Part shown: positions 8,414 through 16,411 of the stretch, one piece after another | How the letters are laid out: each line of letters opens with the position of its first letter | Position numbering within the stretch: position 1 is the first letter of the stretch | DNA from: Halomarinibacterium sedimenti | GTDB taxonomy: Bacteria > Bacteroidota > Bacteroidia > Flavobacteriales > Flavobacteriaceae | Length of the DNA stretch: 64,000 bases | NCBI RefSeq assembly: GCF_019312585.1 | Contig: NZ_JAHWDP010000001.1 | Span: forward strand, 682,001 to 746,000 | Reading direction: 5' to 3' | Notes under the pieces: model-generated | Seen by the model: the letters and a program-made list of their open reading frames with translations, nothing else | Databases searched by the model: none | Told to the model about the DNA's origin: nothing | Program-made: the position numbers and the translations under genes

Positions 8414-10656
8414 AACAACTCATCCACATATTCGTTTTTCTTTTTTCGGCAATTATTTTTGCTCAAAATGATACGCTTTCAAAAAAAGACTTGAAAGTGG
8501 GCTTGGTGTTAAGTGGTGGTGGCGCAAAAGGTCTAGCCCATATTGGCGTTTTAAAGGAAATTGAAAAGGCTGGAGTGAGAGTTGATTATATTGGCGGAAC
8601 CAGCATGGGAGCCATTATAGGTGCTTTGTACGCTTCAGGATATACGGCACACCAATTGGATTCTATTTTTAATGAATTGGATTTTGAAACTTTAATTCGG
8701 GATGATGTCCCTCGAAGGGCAAAAACCTTTTACGAAAAGGAGGATGATGAAAAATATGCGTTGACGTTCCCATTTGACGATTTCCAACTTCGTTTTCCTT
8801 CGGCGATATCCAAGGGGCAAAATGTTTACAATTTACTTTCACGTCTATTATTACACGTAAAAGATGTTGAAGATTTTAATGACTTACCCATCCCCTTTCT
8901 ATGTATTGCAACGGATGTGGAAAAAGGAAAACAAGTGGTGCTTAATAAGGGTTATCTTCCTAGAATGATTGCCGCAAGTGGAGCGCTACCTTCACTGTTT
9001 AGTCCGGTTAACATTGATGATACCATTTATGTTGATGGAGGTGTCGTTAATAATTATCCTATTGACGAAGTAAAAGCCTTGGGGGCAGATATTATTATTG
9101 GTGTGGATGTACAAGACACGCTCCGTTCCCGAGACAAATTGAAGTCTGCCCTAGATGTTTTATTACAAATAAATAACTACCGGACCATAGAAGGGATGGC
9201 GAAAAAGAGAAAAAAGACGGATGTGTATATTAATCCAAAAATTGATGAATTTTCGGTGGTTTCTTTTGATCAAGGCAGGAAAATAATTGAAGCGGGTGAA
9301 AATGCTGCCAATGATATTTCAAGTCAATTAAACAACATAGCACTTCAGCAAAAACCAAAACAAAAAGTACCCATAACATTTGCAGATAATACCTCCATTT
9401 TTATTGACAATGTATTAGTGACTGGTAATGAAAACTATACGAGCTCCTATATACTAGGAAAGCTAAAATTAAAAACCCCTTCACTGGTAAGTTATCAGGA
9501 TTTTAGCGATGGTGTAAATAACCTCTCAACCACCGGTAATTTTAACGGAATCGATTACACTTTTGTAAACAATCCTGAAAAAGAGGACCACTATGTACTA
9601 CATTTTGATGTTAAAGAAAGTAATTTTAAGACGAGCATTCGGCTAGGTGCTCACTACGATAATTTATACAAATCTGCAGCGCTTATAAATATTACGAGAA
9701 AGCGGTTAATTACCAATAACGATATCGTTTCATTAGATTTTATAGTGGGTGATAACATTCGGTATAATTTTAATTATTACATAGACAAAGGGTATTATTG
9801 GAGTATTGGATTAAACTCTAAGTTCAGTTTTTTTGAAAAGAACATTGGGCTAGATTTTATTGAAGGGGAAATCGAAATTCCAGAAGATTTTCAGCTAAAC
9901 AAAATAGGATTAACCTACGAAGATTTAACCAATCAACTTTTTTTACAAACCGTCTTTAGGAGGGTATTTCAACTTGGATTGGGAGCGGAACATAAATGGT
10001 TAAAATACCTTTCGGAAACCATTGGACTTGATGAAGACAACAACCCAAGAACCCTTTTCGAAAACACCAATTATTTTAGTGCCTACGGAATTCTCAAATA
10101 CGATACATTGGACAACAAATTTTTTCCCTCTTCCGGGATGTTTTTTGATGGAGATTTCCACTGGTATCTTTTTGCTGAAGGTTTAAATAATGATTTTGAG
10201 CCATTTTCCATTGCGAAAGCAAAGGCAGGATATGCACATCGTTTCAATTCTAAAATATCAGGAAATATTAGTACAGAAGGGGGGCTAAAAATTGGAAGCA
10301 CCACTACAAGTTCATTAGATTTTTTATTAGGAGGGTATGGTTATGTTCCAACAACAAACCTTATCCCTATGTTTGGGTATGAAGCTTTAGAACTTCGAGG
10401 AGACACCTATTTAAAAACTACTGTGAATCTTGACTATGAGTTTGCCCGTAAAAATCATCTTGTTTTATCTGGCAATATCGCAAATGTTGGTGATGATTTA
10501 TTTGGAAACGGAGATTGGATAAAAAAAATTCAATATTCAGGAGTCTCTTTAGGATATGGTCTTGAAACTTTTTTAGGCCCCATGGAACTAAAATATTCCT
10601 ATTCACCAGATAGTGGAGAAAGCATTTGGTACGTAAGTGCTGGGTTCCGTTTTTAA
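8410..10656 (+). CDS. Patatin-like phospholipase with C-terminal outer-membrane barrel (PlpD type)
   Basis: A 748-residue predicted type Vd-like outer-membrane esterase/phospholipase A. A signal peptide (MKQLIHIFVFLFSAIIFAQ) precedes a patatin domain with the oxyanion motif SGGGAKG, nucleophile elbow GTSMG (Ser65) and catalytic dyad aspartate in VDGGVVNN (Asp209). A POTRA-like segment (about residues 325-410) and a 16-strand-like BamA/surface-antigen barrel ending in a C-terminal phenylalanine (WYVSAGFRF) follow. The start is TTG, overlapping the uvrC stop by 4 bp; the signal peptide begins right there, so a later start is unlikely. The protein is common in Bacteroidota; its lipid substrate is unknown. 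Confidence 0.9.
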   Translation: MKQLIHIFVFLFSAIIFAQNDTLSKKDLKVGLVLSGGGAKGLAHIGVLKEIEKAGVRVDYIGGTSMGAIIGALYASGYTAHQLDSIFNELDFETLIRDDVPRRAKTFYEKEDDEKYALTFPFDDFQLRFPSAISKGQNVYNLLSRLLLHVKDVEDFNDLPIPFLCIATDVEKGKQVVLNKGYLPRMIAASGALPSLFSPVNIDDTIYVDGGVVNNYPIDEVKALGADIIIGVDVQDTLRSRDKLKSALDVLLQINNYRTIEGMAKKRKKTDVYINPKIDEFSVVSFDQGRKIIEAGENAANDISSQLNNIALQQKPKQKVPITFADNTSIFIDNVLVTGNENYTSSYILGKLKLKTPSLVSYQDFSDGVNNLSTTGNFNGIDYTFVNNPEKEDHYVLHFDVKESNFKTSIRLGAHYDNLYKSAALINITRKRLITNNDIVSLDFIVGDNIRYNFNYYIDKGYYWSIGLNSKFSFFEKNIGLDFIEGEIEIPEDFQLNKIGLTYEDLTNQLFLQTVFRRVFQLGLGAEHKWLKYLSETIGLDEDNNPRTLFENTNYFSAYGILKYDTLDNKFFPSSGMFFDGDFHWYLFAEGLNNDFEPFSIAKAKAGYAHRFNSKISGNISTEGGLKIGSTTTSSLDFLLGGYGYVPTTNLIPMFGYEALELRGDTYLKTTVNLDYEFARKNHLVLSGNIANVGDDLFGNGDWIKKIQYSGVSLGYGLETFLGPMELKYSYSPDSGESIWYVSAGFRF

Positions 10657-10854
10657 AATTAATAATTCTTCTACTTGAGAATTTTTCCGATATTTGTGGT
10701 ATGGCAAATCTCCCTTGGAAATATTTACTGTGCCTTCTTAAATTTCTAATAAAAAGAAATCCTGAATGAGCTTATATGGCTAAAAACTCTTAATTTAGTA
10801 GGAGTTTAATTTTCAGAATTTTATATCAGAAATTAACCTTGTAAATAACAACAC

Positions 10855-12012
10855 ATGCCATTTTATCATAAACTAGGGAAAATACCTCCCAAACGTCATA
10901 CACAATTTCGCAAACCCGATGGATCACTCTATCCAGAACAACTTTTTGGCACCATTGGTTTCGACGGAATGTACAGTAATATCTACCACGAAAACAGACC
11001 CACTCAAGTAAAGGAAATTAAAAACCAATACAGTGTAGCTCCTAAAGTTGTGAAGGCAAATAATATGAAATCGTATCGCTTTAGAGGATTTCAAGTAAAA
11101 CCAGAAAACGATTATTTAGAAAGCCGAAAAACTGTATTAACAAATAGTGACTGTAATATTATTTTAGCTGCTCCCAAGAAATCACTTCGTGAGTATTTTT
11201 ATAAAAATACCGATGCAGATGAATTGATATTCATTCATAAAGGCTCTGGAAAGCTACGCACATTTCTAGGCAATCTTGATTTTAAATATGGTGACTATTT
11301 ATTAATACCACGAGGCATTATTTATCAAATAGATTTTGACACAGAAGACAATCGTCTTTTTATTGTTGAAAGCTACCATCCTATTTACACCCCTAAACGC
11401 TACCGTAACTGGTTTGGGCAATTATTAGAGCATTCTCCTTATTGTGAAAGAGATATCCGAAAACCAGAAGAGTTAGAAACATACGATGAAAAAGGAGATT
11501 TTTTAATGAAAATTAAAAAACAGGATGAAATTATAGAAATGGTTTACGCTACTCATCCTTTTGATGTGGTTGGTTACGACGGATATAATTTCCCATACGC
11601 CTTTTCTATTCACGATTTTGAACCCATTACAGGAAGAATTCATCAGCCACCCCCAGTACATCAAACTTTTGAAACCGCTGCCTTCGTAGTATGTAGCTTT
11701 GTCCCTAGACTTTACGATTATCACCCAAAAAGTATTCCTGCCCCTTATAATCATAGCAATATTGATAGCGATGAGGTGTTATACTACGTAGATGGAGACT
11801 TTATGAGCCGAAACGATGTGGAGGCTGGACATATTTCATTACATCCAGCAGGAATCCCACACGGACCTCATCCAGGCGCTACAGAACGAAGTATTGGAAA
11901 AACAGAAACAGAAGAATTAGCCGTGATGGTGGATACCTTTAAGCCTCTTAAAGTGACGGAAGAAGCTATGAAAATAGCAGACGACACCTATCATCAATCA
12001 TGGTTAGATTAA
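10855..12012 (+). CDS. hmgA: Homogentisate 1,2-dioxygenase
   Basis: A 385-residue cupin-fold iron(II) dioxygenase that opens the ring of homogentisate to maleylacetoacetate in tyrosine/phenylalanine catabolism. The N-terminus MPFYHKLGKIPPKRHTQFRK is the characteristic bacterial HmgA start. The C-terminal cupin holds a His/Glu-rich stretch (HQPPPVHQTFETAAFV) and HPAGIPHGPHPG, which should include the iron ligands. It is followed 12 bp later by hppD, which makes its substrate, so the two form an operon for consecutive steps. No maleylacetoacetate isomerase or fumarylacetoacetase gene is present in the window. Confidence 0.95.
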   Translation: MPFYHKLGKIPPKRHTQFRKPDGSLYPEQLFGTIGFDGMYSNIYHENRPTQVKEIKNQYSVAPKVVKANNMKSYRFRGFQVKPENDYLESRKTVLTNSDCNIILAAPKKSLREYFYKNTDADELIFIHKGSGKLRTFLGNLDFKYGDYLLIPRGIIYQIDFDTEDNRLFIVESYHPIYTPKRYRNWFGQLLEHSPYCERDIRKPEELETYDEKGDFLMKIKKQDEIIEMVYATHPFDVVGYDGYNFPYAFSIHDFEPITGRIHQPPPVHQTFETAAFVVCSFVPRLYDYHPKSIPAPYNHSNIDSDEVLYYVDGDFMSRNDVEAGHISLHPAGIPHGPHPGATERSIGKTETEELAVMVDTFKPLKVTEEAMKIADDTYHQSWLD

Positions 12013-12024
12013 AATTTTGAAACA

Positions 12025-13185
12025 ATGAGTAAAGAAGTAAAATCTGTAAACTACGGTTTAGAAAAAATATTTGAAGGAGCAGAAGATTTCCTTCCCCTTT
12101 TAGGAACAGACTATGTCGAGTTTTATGTAGGTAATGCCAAACAATCGGCACATTTTTATAAAACGGCTTTTGGTTTTCAATCCCACGCTTACAAAGGGCT
12201 GGAAACGGGATCCAAAGATCATGTGAGTTATGTTCTAAAACAGGATAAAATAAGAATTGTCCTTACCACTCCACTTACAAGCAAATCTCCCATTAATGAT
12301 CATATCGTAAAGCATGGTGATGGGGTAAAAGTGATAGCTTTATGGGTGGATGATGCTCGTAGTGCATATGAAGAAACAACAAAACGAGGGGCGAAATCCT
12401 ATATGGAGCCAACGGTTGAGAAAGACGAACATGGCGAGGTTGTACGCGCAGGAATTTACACCTATGGCGAAACGGTGCATATGTTTGTAGAACGTAAAAA
12501 CTATAAAGGAACATTCTTGCCAGGATTCCGTGAATGGAAATCCGATTATAACCCAACACCCACTGGATTAAAATACATTGACCATATGGTGGGTAATGTA
12601 GGTTGGGGACAAATGAATACCTGGGTAAAATGGTACGAAGATGTCATGGGATTTGTGAATTTCTTATCTTTTGATGACAAACAAATCCACACCGAATATT
12701 CCGCATTGATGAGTAAAGTGATGAGTAATGGTAATGGACGAATAAAGTTCCCTATAAATGAGCCTGCAAAAGGAATTAAAAAATCTCAAATTGAAGAGTA
12801 CCTGGATTTTTATGAAGGTGCTGGGGTACAACACCTAGCGCTTGCTACAGACGATATTATTGAAACTGTTGCACAATTAAAAGCAAGAGGGATAGAATTT
12901 TTACCTCCCCCACCACAAGCATATTACGATGATATCCCAAGACGTTTAGGAACTCACATGGATATGATGAAAGAAGACATTAAAGAACTTCAAAAGTTAT
13001 CCATTTTGGTAGATGCCGATGAAGAAGGGTATTTGCTTCAGATTTTCACTAAACCCCTTGAGGATAGGCCCACCTTATTTTTTGAAATCATTCAACGTAT
13101 GGGTGCCAAAGGATTTGGAGCTGGAAATTTTAAAGCCTTATTCGAGTCTATTGAACGTGAACAAGCCGCACGTGGGACCCTTTAG
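12025..13185 (+). CDS. hppD: 4-hydroxyphenylpyruvate dioxygenase
   Basis: A 386-residue non-haem iron dioxygenase that converts 4-hydroxyphenylpyruvate to homogentisate. Two vicinal-oxygen-chelate halves are visible (YVEFYVGNAKQ near residue 30, and YIDHMVGNVG near 185). The three iron ligands are in place: His187 (YIDHMV), His270 (GVQHLALA) and Glu354 (LFFEIIQRMG). The C-terminus keeps GFGAGNFKALFESIEREQ. It sits 12 bp after hmgA and is followed by a terminator hairpin at 13206-13233, so the hmgA-hppD pair forms a defined transcription unit. Confidence 0.96.
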   Translation: MSKEVKSVNYGLEKIFEGAEDFLPLLGTDYVEFYVGNAKQSAHFYKTAFGFQSHAYKGLETGSKDHVSYVLKQDKIRIVLTTPLTSKSPINDHIVKHGDGVKVIALWVDDARSAYEETTKRGAKSYMEPTVEKDEHGEVVRAGIYTYGETVHMFVERKNYKGTFLPGFREWKSDYNPTPTGLKYIDHMVGNVGWGQMNTWVKWYEDVMGFVNFLSFDDKQIHTEYSALMSKVMSNGNGRIKFPINEPAKGIKKSQIEEYLDFYEGAGVQHLALATDDIIETVAQLKARGIEFLPPPPQAYYDDIPRRLGTHMDMMKEDIKELQKLSILVDADEEGYLLQIFTKPLEDRPTLFFEIIQRMGAKGFGAGNFKALFESIEREQAARGTL

Positions 13186-13205
13186 TATTTGTAACAATAA
13201 CAATA

Positions 13206-13233
13206 CTCCGTCGTCCTATTCGGCGGAGGTTTT
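13206..13233 (+). terminator. Terminator after hppD
   Basis: CTCCGTCG (13206-13213) pairs with CGGCGGAG (13221-13228) through one G-U pair, and GTTTT follows. The T-tract is short, but the position 20 bp after the hppD stop fits the end of the operon. Confidence 0.6.
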
Positions 13234-13286
13234 CAATTTTGGAACAGTAGTTGTAAAACCATAGAAAAGACTTATATATTTTCATA

Positions 13287-14057
13287 ATGAAAAAACTAAT
13301 TTTAGTACTTGCTCTGGTTGTAACAACGATTTCCTTTTCACAAAATCAAGCCTTTGGTGATGGAGAGTGGTTTAAGTTTCGCGTGCATTATGGATTTGTT
13401 ACTGCTGGATATGCTACCCTTGAAGTAAATAATGCCGTTCTCAACGGTAAGGAAGTATATCATATAAAGGGTGAAGGCAGAACCATAGGAGTTTCAAAAT
13501 GGTTTTTTAATGTAGAAGATTACTATCAATCCTACATCGATAAACAAAAAGATGTTCCATATCGCTTTATCCGAAAAATAGACGAAGGTGGGTATACCAA
13601 AGACATTCAAATAGATTTCAATAGAGAAACAGGTAGAGCACTTGTTTTAAATAAAGAAAAAAACACCCAAGACTGGGTCACTTTTAACAAAGATGCTCAG
13701 GATATGGTTTCGGCATTTTATTACCTGCGTAATAAAATTGATGCTTCAAAAATTGAAGTTGGTCATACGGTAGATATGGATATGTTTTTTGATAAAGAAA
13801 GTTATAAATTTCGATTAAAATTTTTAGGAAGAGAAACCTTAAAAACAAAATTCGGAAAAATATCCACATTAAAATTTCGCCCGTATGTTGAAGCCGGAAG
13901 AGTTTTTAAAGAGAAGGAAAGTTTAACGGTTTGGGTGACTGATGATGACAATAAAATTCCGCTACTAATAAAAGCCGATTTAGCAGTAGGCTCACTAAAA
14001 GCAACATTAACTGAGTTTAAAGGCTTAAAAAATTCATTTAAAATAATTGTAGACTAA
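13287..14057 (+). CDS. DUF3108 domain-containing periplasmic protein
   Basis: A 256-residue exported protein with a clear signal peptide (MKKLILVLALVVTTISFSQ). The rest matches the DUF3108 pattern: an opening WFKFRVHYGFVTAGYATLEV and a late beta-rich section ending IPLLIKADLAVGSLKATLTEFKG. The function of DUF3108 is unknown; the fold resembles a periplasmic beta-barrel-like lipid or ligand carrier. It lies between hppD and kynA, 7 bp ahead of kynA, an order often seen in flavobacteria. That suggests co-expression but not a role in amino acid breakdown. Confidence 0.85.
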   Translation: MKKLILVLALVVTTISFSQNQAFGDGEWFKFRVHYGFVTAGYATLEVNNAVLNGKEVYHIKGEGRTIGVSKWFFNVEDYYQSYIDKQKDVPYRFIRKIDEGGYTKDIQIDFNRETGRALVLNKEKNTQDWVTFNKDAQDMVSAFYYLRNKIDASKIEVGHTVDMDMFFDKESYKFRLKFLGRETLKTKFGKISTLKFRPYVEAGRVFKEKESLTVWVTDDDNKIPLLIKADLAVGSLKATLTEFKGLKNSFKIIVD

Positions 14058-14064
14058 CCCTCCC

Positions 14065-14997
14065 ATGAAAATCACACCAGAAACCGAGAAACTACTTGAG
14101 CAATTAGATAAAAAATTCAAAAATATTGGGCAAGATCTTGATACGCATCTTGAAGGGCTTTTATACGGAAAACCTATTACCTACTGGGATTATATCCAGA
14201 CCGATGCCCTTTTAAATCTTCAGATACAAAGAACCAATCAGCCCGACGAGATGGTATTTATAATGTATCATCAAATAAATGAGTTATTGTTTAAAATGAT
14301 TCTTTGGGAAATTCAGCAAGTATCACACGCAAAAGAACTTACTGCAACTTTCTTTTCAGAACGATTACTTCGCGTGAGCCGTTATTTTGATATGCTTACT
14401 TCCTCTTTCAATATAATGACCACTGGAATGGAAATTGAGCAATATTTAAAATTTAGAAATACCCTCACTCCAGCTTCAGGGTTTCAAAGTGCCCAATACC
14501 GAAAAATTGAATTTGCTTCCACAGAACTAATTAATCTTATAGATGCCCGTTTTCGTGAAAAGATAGATAGAAACACACCCTACGAACATGCATTGGAACA
14601 CCTATATTGGCAGGCTGCTGGAAAGAATTTCAAGACAGGGAAAAAGAGTTATTTATTAAAGGCGTTCGAAGAAAAGTATAAAAATGAGTTTATAGCCTTT
14701 ACAAAAGAATATAATACTATAAATTTGTACTCGAAATTTAAAAGCCTGCCCCAAGAGGTTAAAGAAAATGAAACTTTATTAAAGGCTATGCGTCATTATG
14801 ATTATACTGTAAATGTAACTTGGGTAATGGCACATTATAATACCGCGAAAAAATATTTAAATCACGGTAAAGAGCCAGAAGAAGCAACAGGAGGAAGTGA
14901 TTGGGCAAAATATATGCATCCAAAATATCAAAAACGTATATTCTTCCCATCTGTTTGGAGTGAAAAAGAAATTAAAGATTGGGGCAAGAATGTTTAG
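14065..14997 (+). CDS. kynA: Tryptophan 2,3-dioxygenase family protein
   Basis: A 310-residue cytoplasmic haem dioxygenase that opens the indole ring of tryptophan to N-formylkynurenine, the first step of the kynurenine route. Family motifs are THLEGLLYGKPITYWDYI, IMYHQINELLFKMILWE and the SGFQSAQYRKIEF region typical of TDO substrate binding. The C-terminal WVMAHYNTAKKYL and TGGSDWAKYMHP are also conserved. The length and all-helical character fit the Bacteroidota TDO branch. It is co-linear with the upstream DUF3108 gene (7-bp gap), and the M23 lipoprotein gene follows 18 bp downstream. No other kynurenine-pathway gene is visible here. Confidence 0.93.
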   Translation: MKITPETEKLLEQLDKKFKNIGQDLDTHLEGLLYGKPITYWDYIQTDALLNLQIQRTNQPDEMVFIMYHQINELLFKMILWEIQQVSHAKELTATFFSERLLRVSRYFDMLTSSFNIMTTGMEIEQYLKFRNTLTPASGFQSAQYRKIEFASTELINLIDARFREKIDRNTPYEHALEHLYWQAAGKNFKTGKKSYLLKAFEEKYKNEFIAFTKEYNTINLYSKFKSLPQEVKENETLLKAMRHYDYTVNVTWVMAHYNTAKKYLNHGKEPEEATGGSDWAKYMHPKYQKRIFFPSVWSEKEIKDWGKNV

Positions 14998-15015
14998 CCA
15001 TAAAAGTTTAAAAAA

Positions 15016-16236
15016 TTGAAACAGCTATTTTACGTTATCCCCGCATTTTTAATCCTATTAGCTTGTACTGAAGAAATAAAAGAAGAAACTACTCCCGAGC
15101 CCGAGCCCAAAATTATTGAAGAATACGGGTATATCCTCAATGATTTTAACGTAATACGTGATACCATTCGCCCAGGTGATACCTTTGGAGCCATTTTAAA
15201 TGAAAATGGGGTTTCCCAAAATAAAATCTACGAAGTTGCGACCACTTTTAAGGACAGTTTTGATGTACGAAGAATAGTTGTAGGAAAACCCTATGTTTTA
15301 CTAAACTCGAAAGACTCCCTCAATCAAACTCAAGTTTTTATCTACGAAAAGAACAAAGTAGACTATGCCATTATCGATTTTAGAGATAGTATTAGTGTTA
15401 TTCACGAAAAAAAGCCAGTTACGTATGTTGAAAAAGAAGCCTCTGGTGTTATTACGAATTCATTATCTCAAACCATGGCAGAGAACAACTTGAGTCCCTA
15501 CATGACAGATAGGCTGGCAAATATCTATGCCTGGACTATTAACTTCTTTCAATTACAGCCTGGAGACAATTTTAAAGTAATTTATACCGAAAAATTTATT
15601 TCAGATTCCATATCTGGTGGATTAGGAGAAATTAAGGCAGCCTATTTTGAACATAAAGGAAAGCCCATTTATGCTTTTAATTTTAAACCCGAAGGGGTTC
15701 ATAATATGGCAGCAGACTTCTACGATCTAGAGGCCAATAATTTAAAAAGAGCCTTTTTAAAATCTCCCATTAAATTTAATTACCGAATTTCTTCAAAATA
15801 TAATTTAAACAGAAGAATTGCCTACTATGGATATAAAGTACGTCCTCATAGAGGAACTGATTTTGCTGCTGGAATAGGAACCCCAATTTTAGCGACTTCA
15901 GATGGAACAGTGACCAAAGCAGAGCGCCGTGGTGGGAATGGAATTTATGTAAAAATAAGACATAATGAAACCTACGAAACCCAATATCTACACATGAAAA
16001 AGTACAATGTAAGAGTGGGCCAATTTGTTCGCCAAGGTGATGTGATAGGTTGGGTTGGAATGACTGGAAATACGGGTGGTCCGCATGTATGTTATCGTTT
16101 TTGGAAAAACGGTAAAGAAGTTGATCCCTTTAAAGAAGATTTACCTAACTCCAAGCCCCTAGAAAGTGTCTATCACGAAGAATATTTTTCTACCATGTTG
16201 CCCTTAAAAGAGCGTTTAGATTGTATTAAAAATTAA
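15016..16236 (+). CDS. M23 family metallopeptidase lipoprotein
   Basis: A 406-residue predicted lipoprotein: MKQLFYVIPAFLILLACTEE gives a lipobox LLAC with the lipidated Cys at residue 17. The middle region resembles OapA/LysM-like modules of MepM-type endopeptidases. The C-terminal LytM/M23 domain holds HRGTDFAAG (zinc His and Asp) and YLHM (catalytic/zinc His), then GxTGxTGGPHVCYRF. Both HxxxD and HxH-like motifs are intact, so it should cleave peptidoglycan cross-links. The start is TTG at 15016, chosen because it begins the signal peptide; no ATG is available nearby. Confidence 0.88.
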   Translation: MKQLFYVIPAFLILLACTEEIKEETTPEPEPKIIEEYGYILNDFNVIRDTIRPGDTFGAILNENGVSQNKIYEVATTFKDSFDVRRIVVGKPYVLLNSKDSLNQTQVFIYEKNKVDYAIIDFRDSISVIHEKKPVTYVEKEASGVITNSLSQTMAENNLSPYMTDRLANIYAWTINFFQLQPGDNFKVIYTEKFISDSISGGLGEIKAAYFEHKGKPIYAFNFKPEGVHNMAADFYDLEANNLKRAFLKSPIKFNYRISSKYNLNRRIAYYGYKVRPHRGTDFAAGIGTPILATSDGTVTKAERRGGNGIYVKIRHNETYETQYLHMKKYNVRVGQFVRQGDVIGWVGMTGNTGGPHVCYRFWKNGKEVDPFKEDLPNSKPLESVYHEEYFSTMLPLKERLDCIKN

Positions 16237-16351
16237 TTTTTTTTCAATTCTACAATTGTTAATAAAATTGTTCCTATCTATTTTGCTTATAATCAAATAC
16301 TTGCCTGTATTTTTAGTAATTTCACATTTATAGCAATTTCTTAACATAAAG

Positions 16352-16384
16352 TTGCTAATATTTTTAATAACTAACTTAAATTTG
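16352..16384 (+). promoter_or_regulatory. Promoter for the first TonB-dependent receptor
   Basis: TTG (16352-16354) and TAAATTTG (16377-16384, exact TAnnTTTG) are 22 bp apart, at the upper end of the usual Bacteroidota spacing. The -7 element ends 27 bp before the ATG at 16412. Confidence 0.5.
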
Positions 16385-16411
16385 CACCCAACAAACAAAT
16401 TCCAAACATTT

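Noticed and set aside
10664-10686. Terminator after the patatin gene (AATTCT...AGAATT, then T residues)
   Set aside because: The stem is only 6 bp and almost all A-T, too weak to call.
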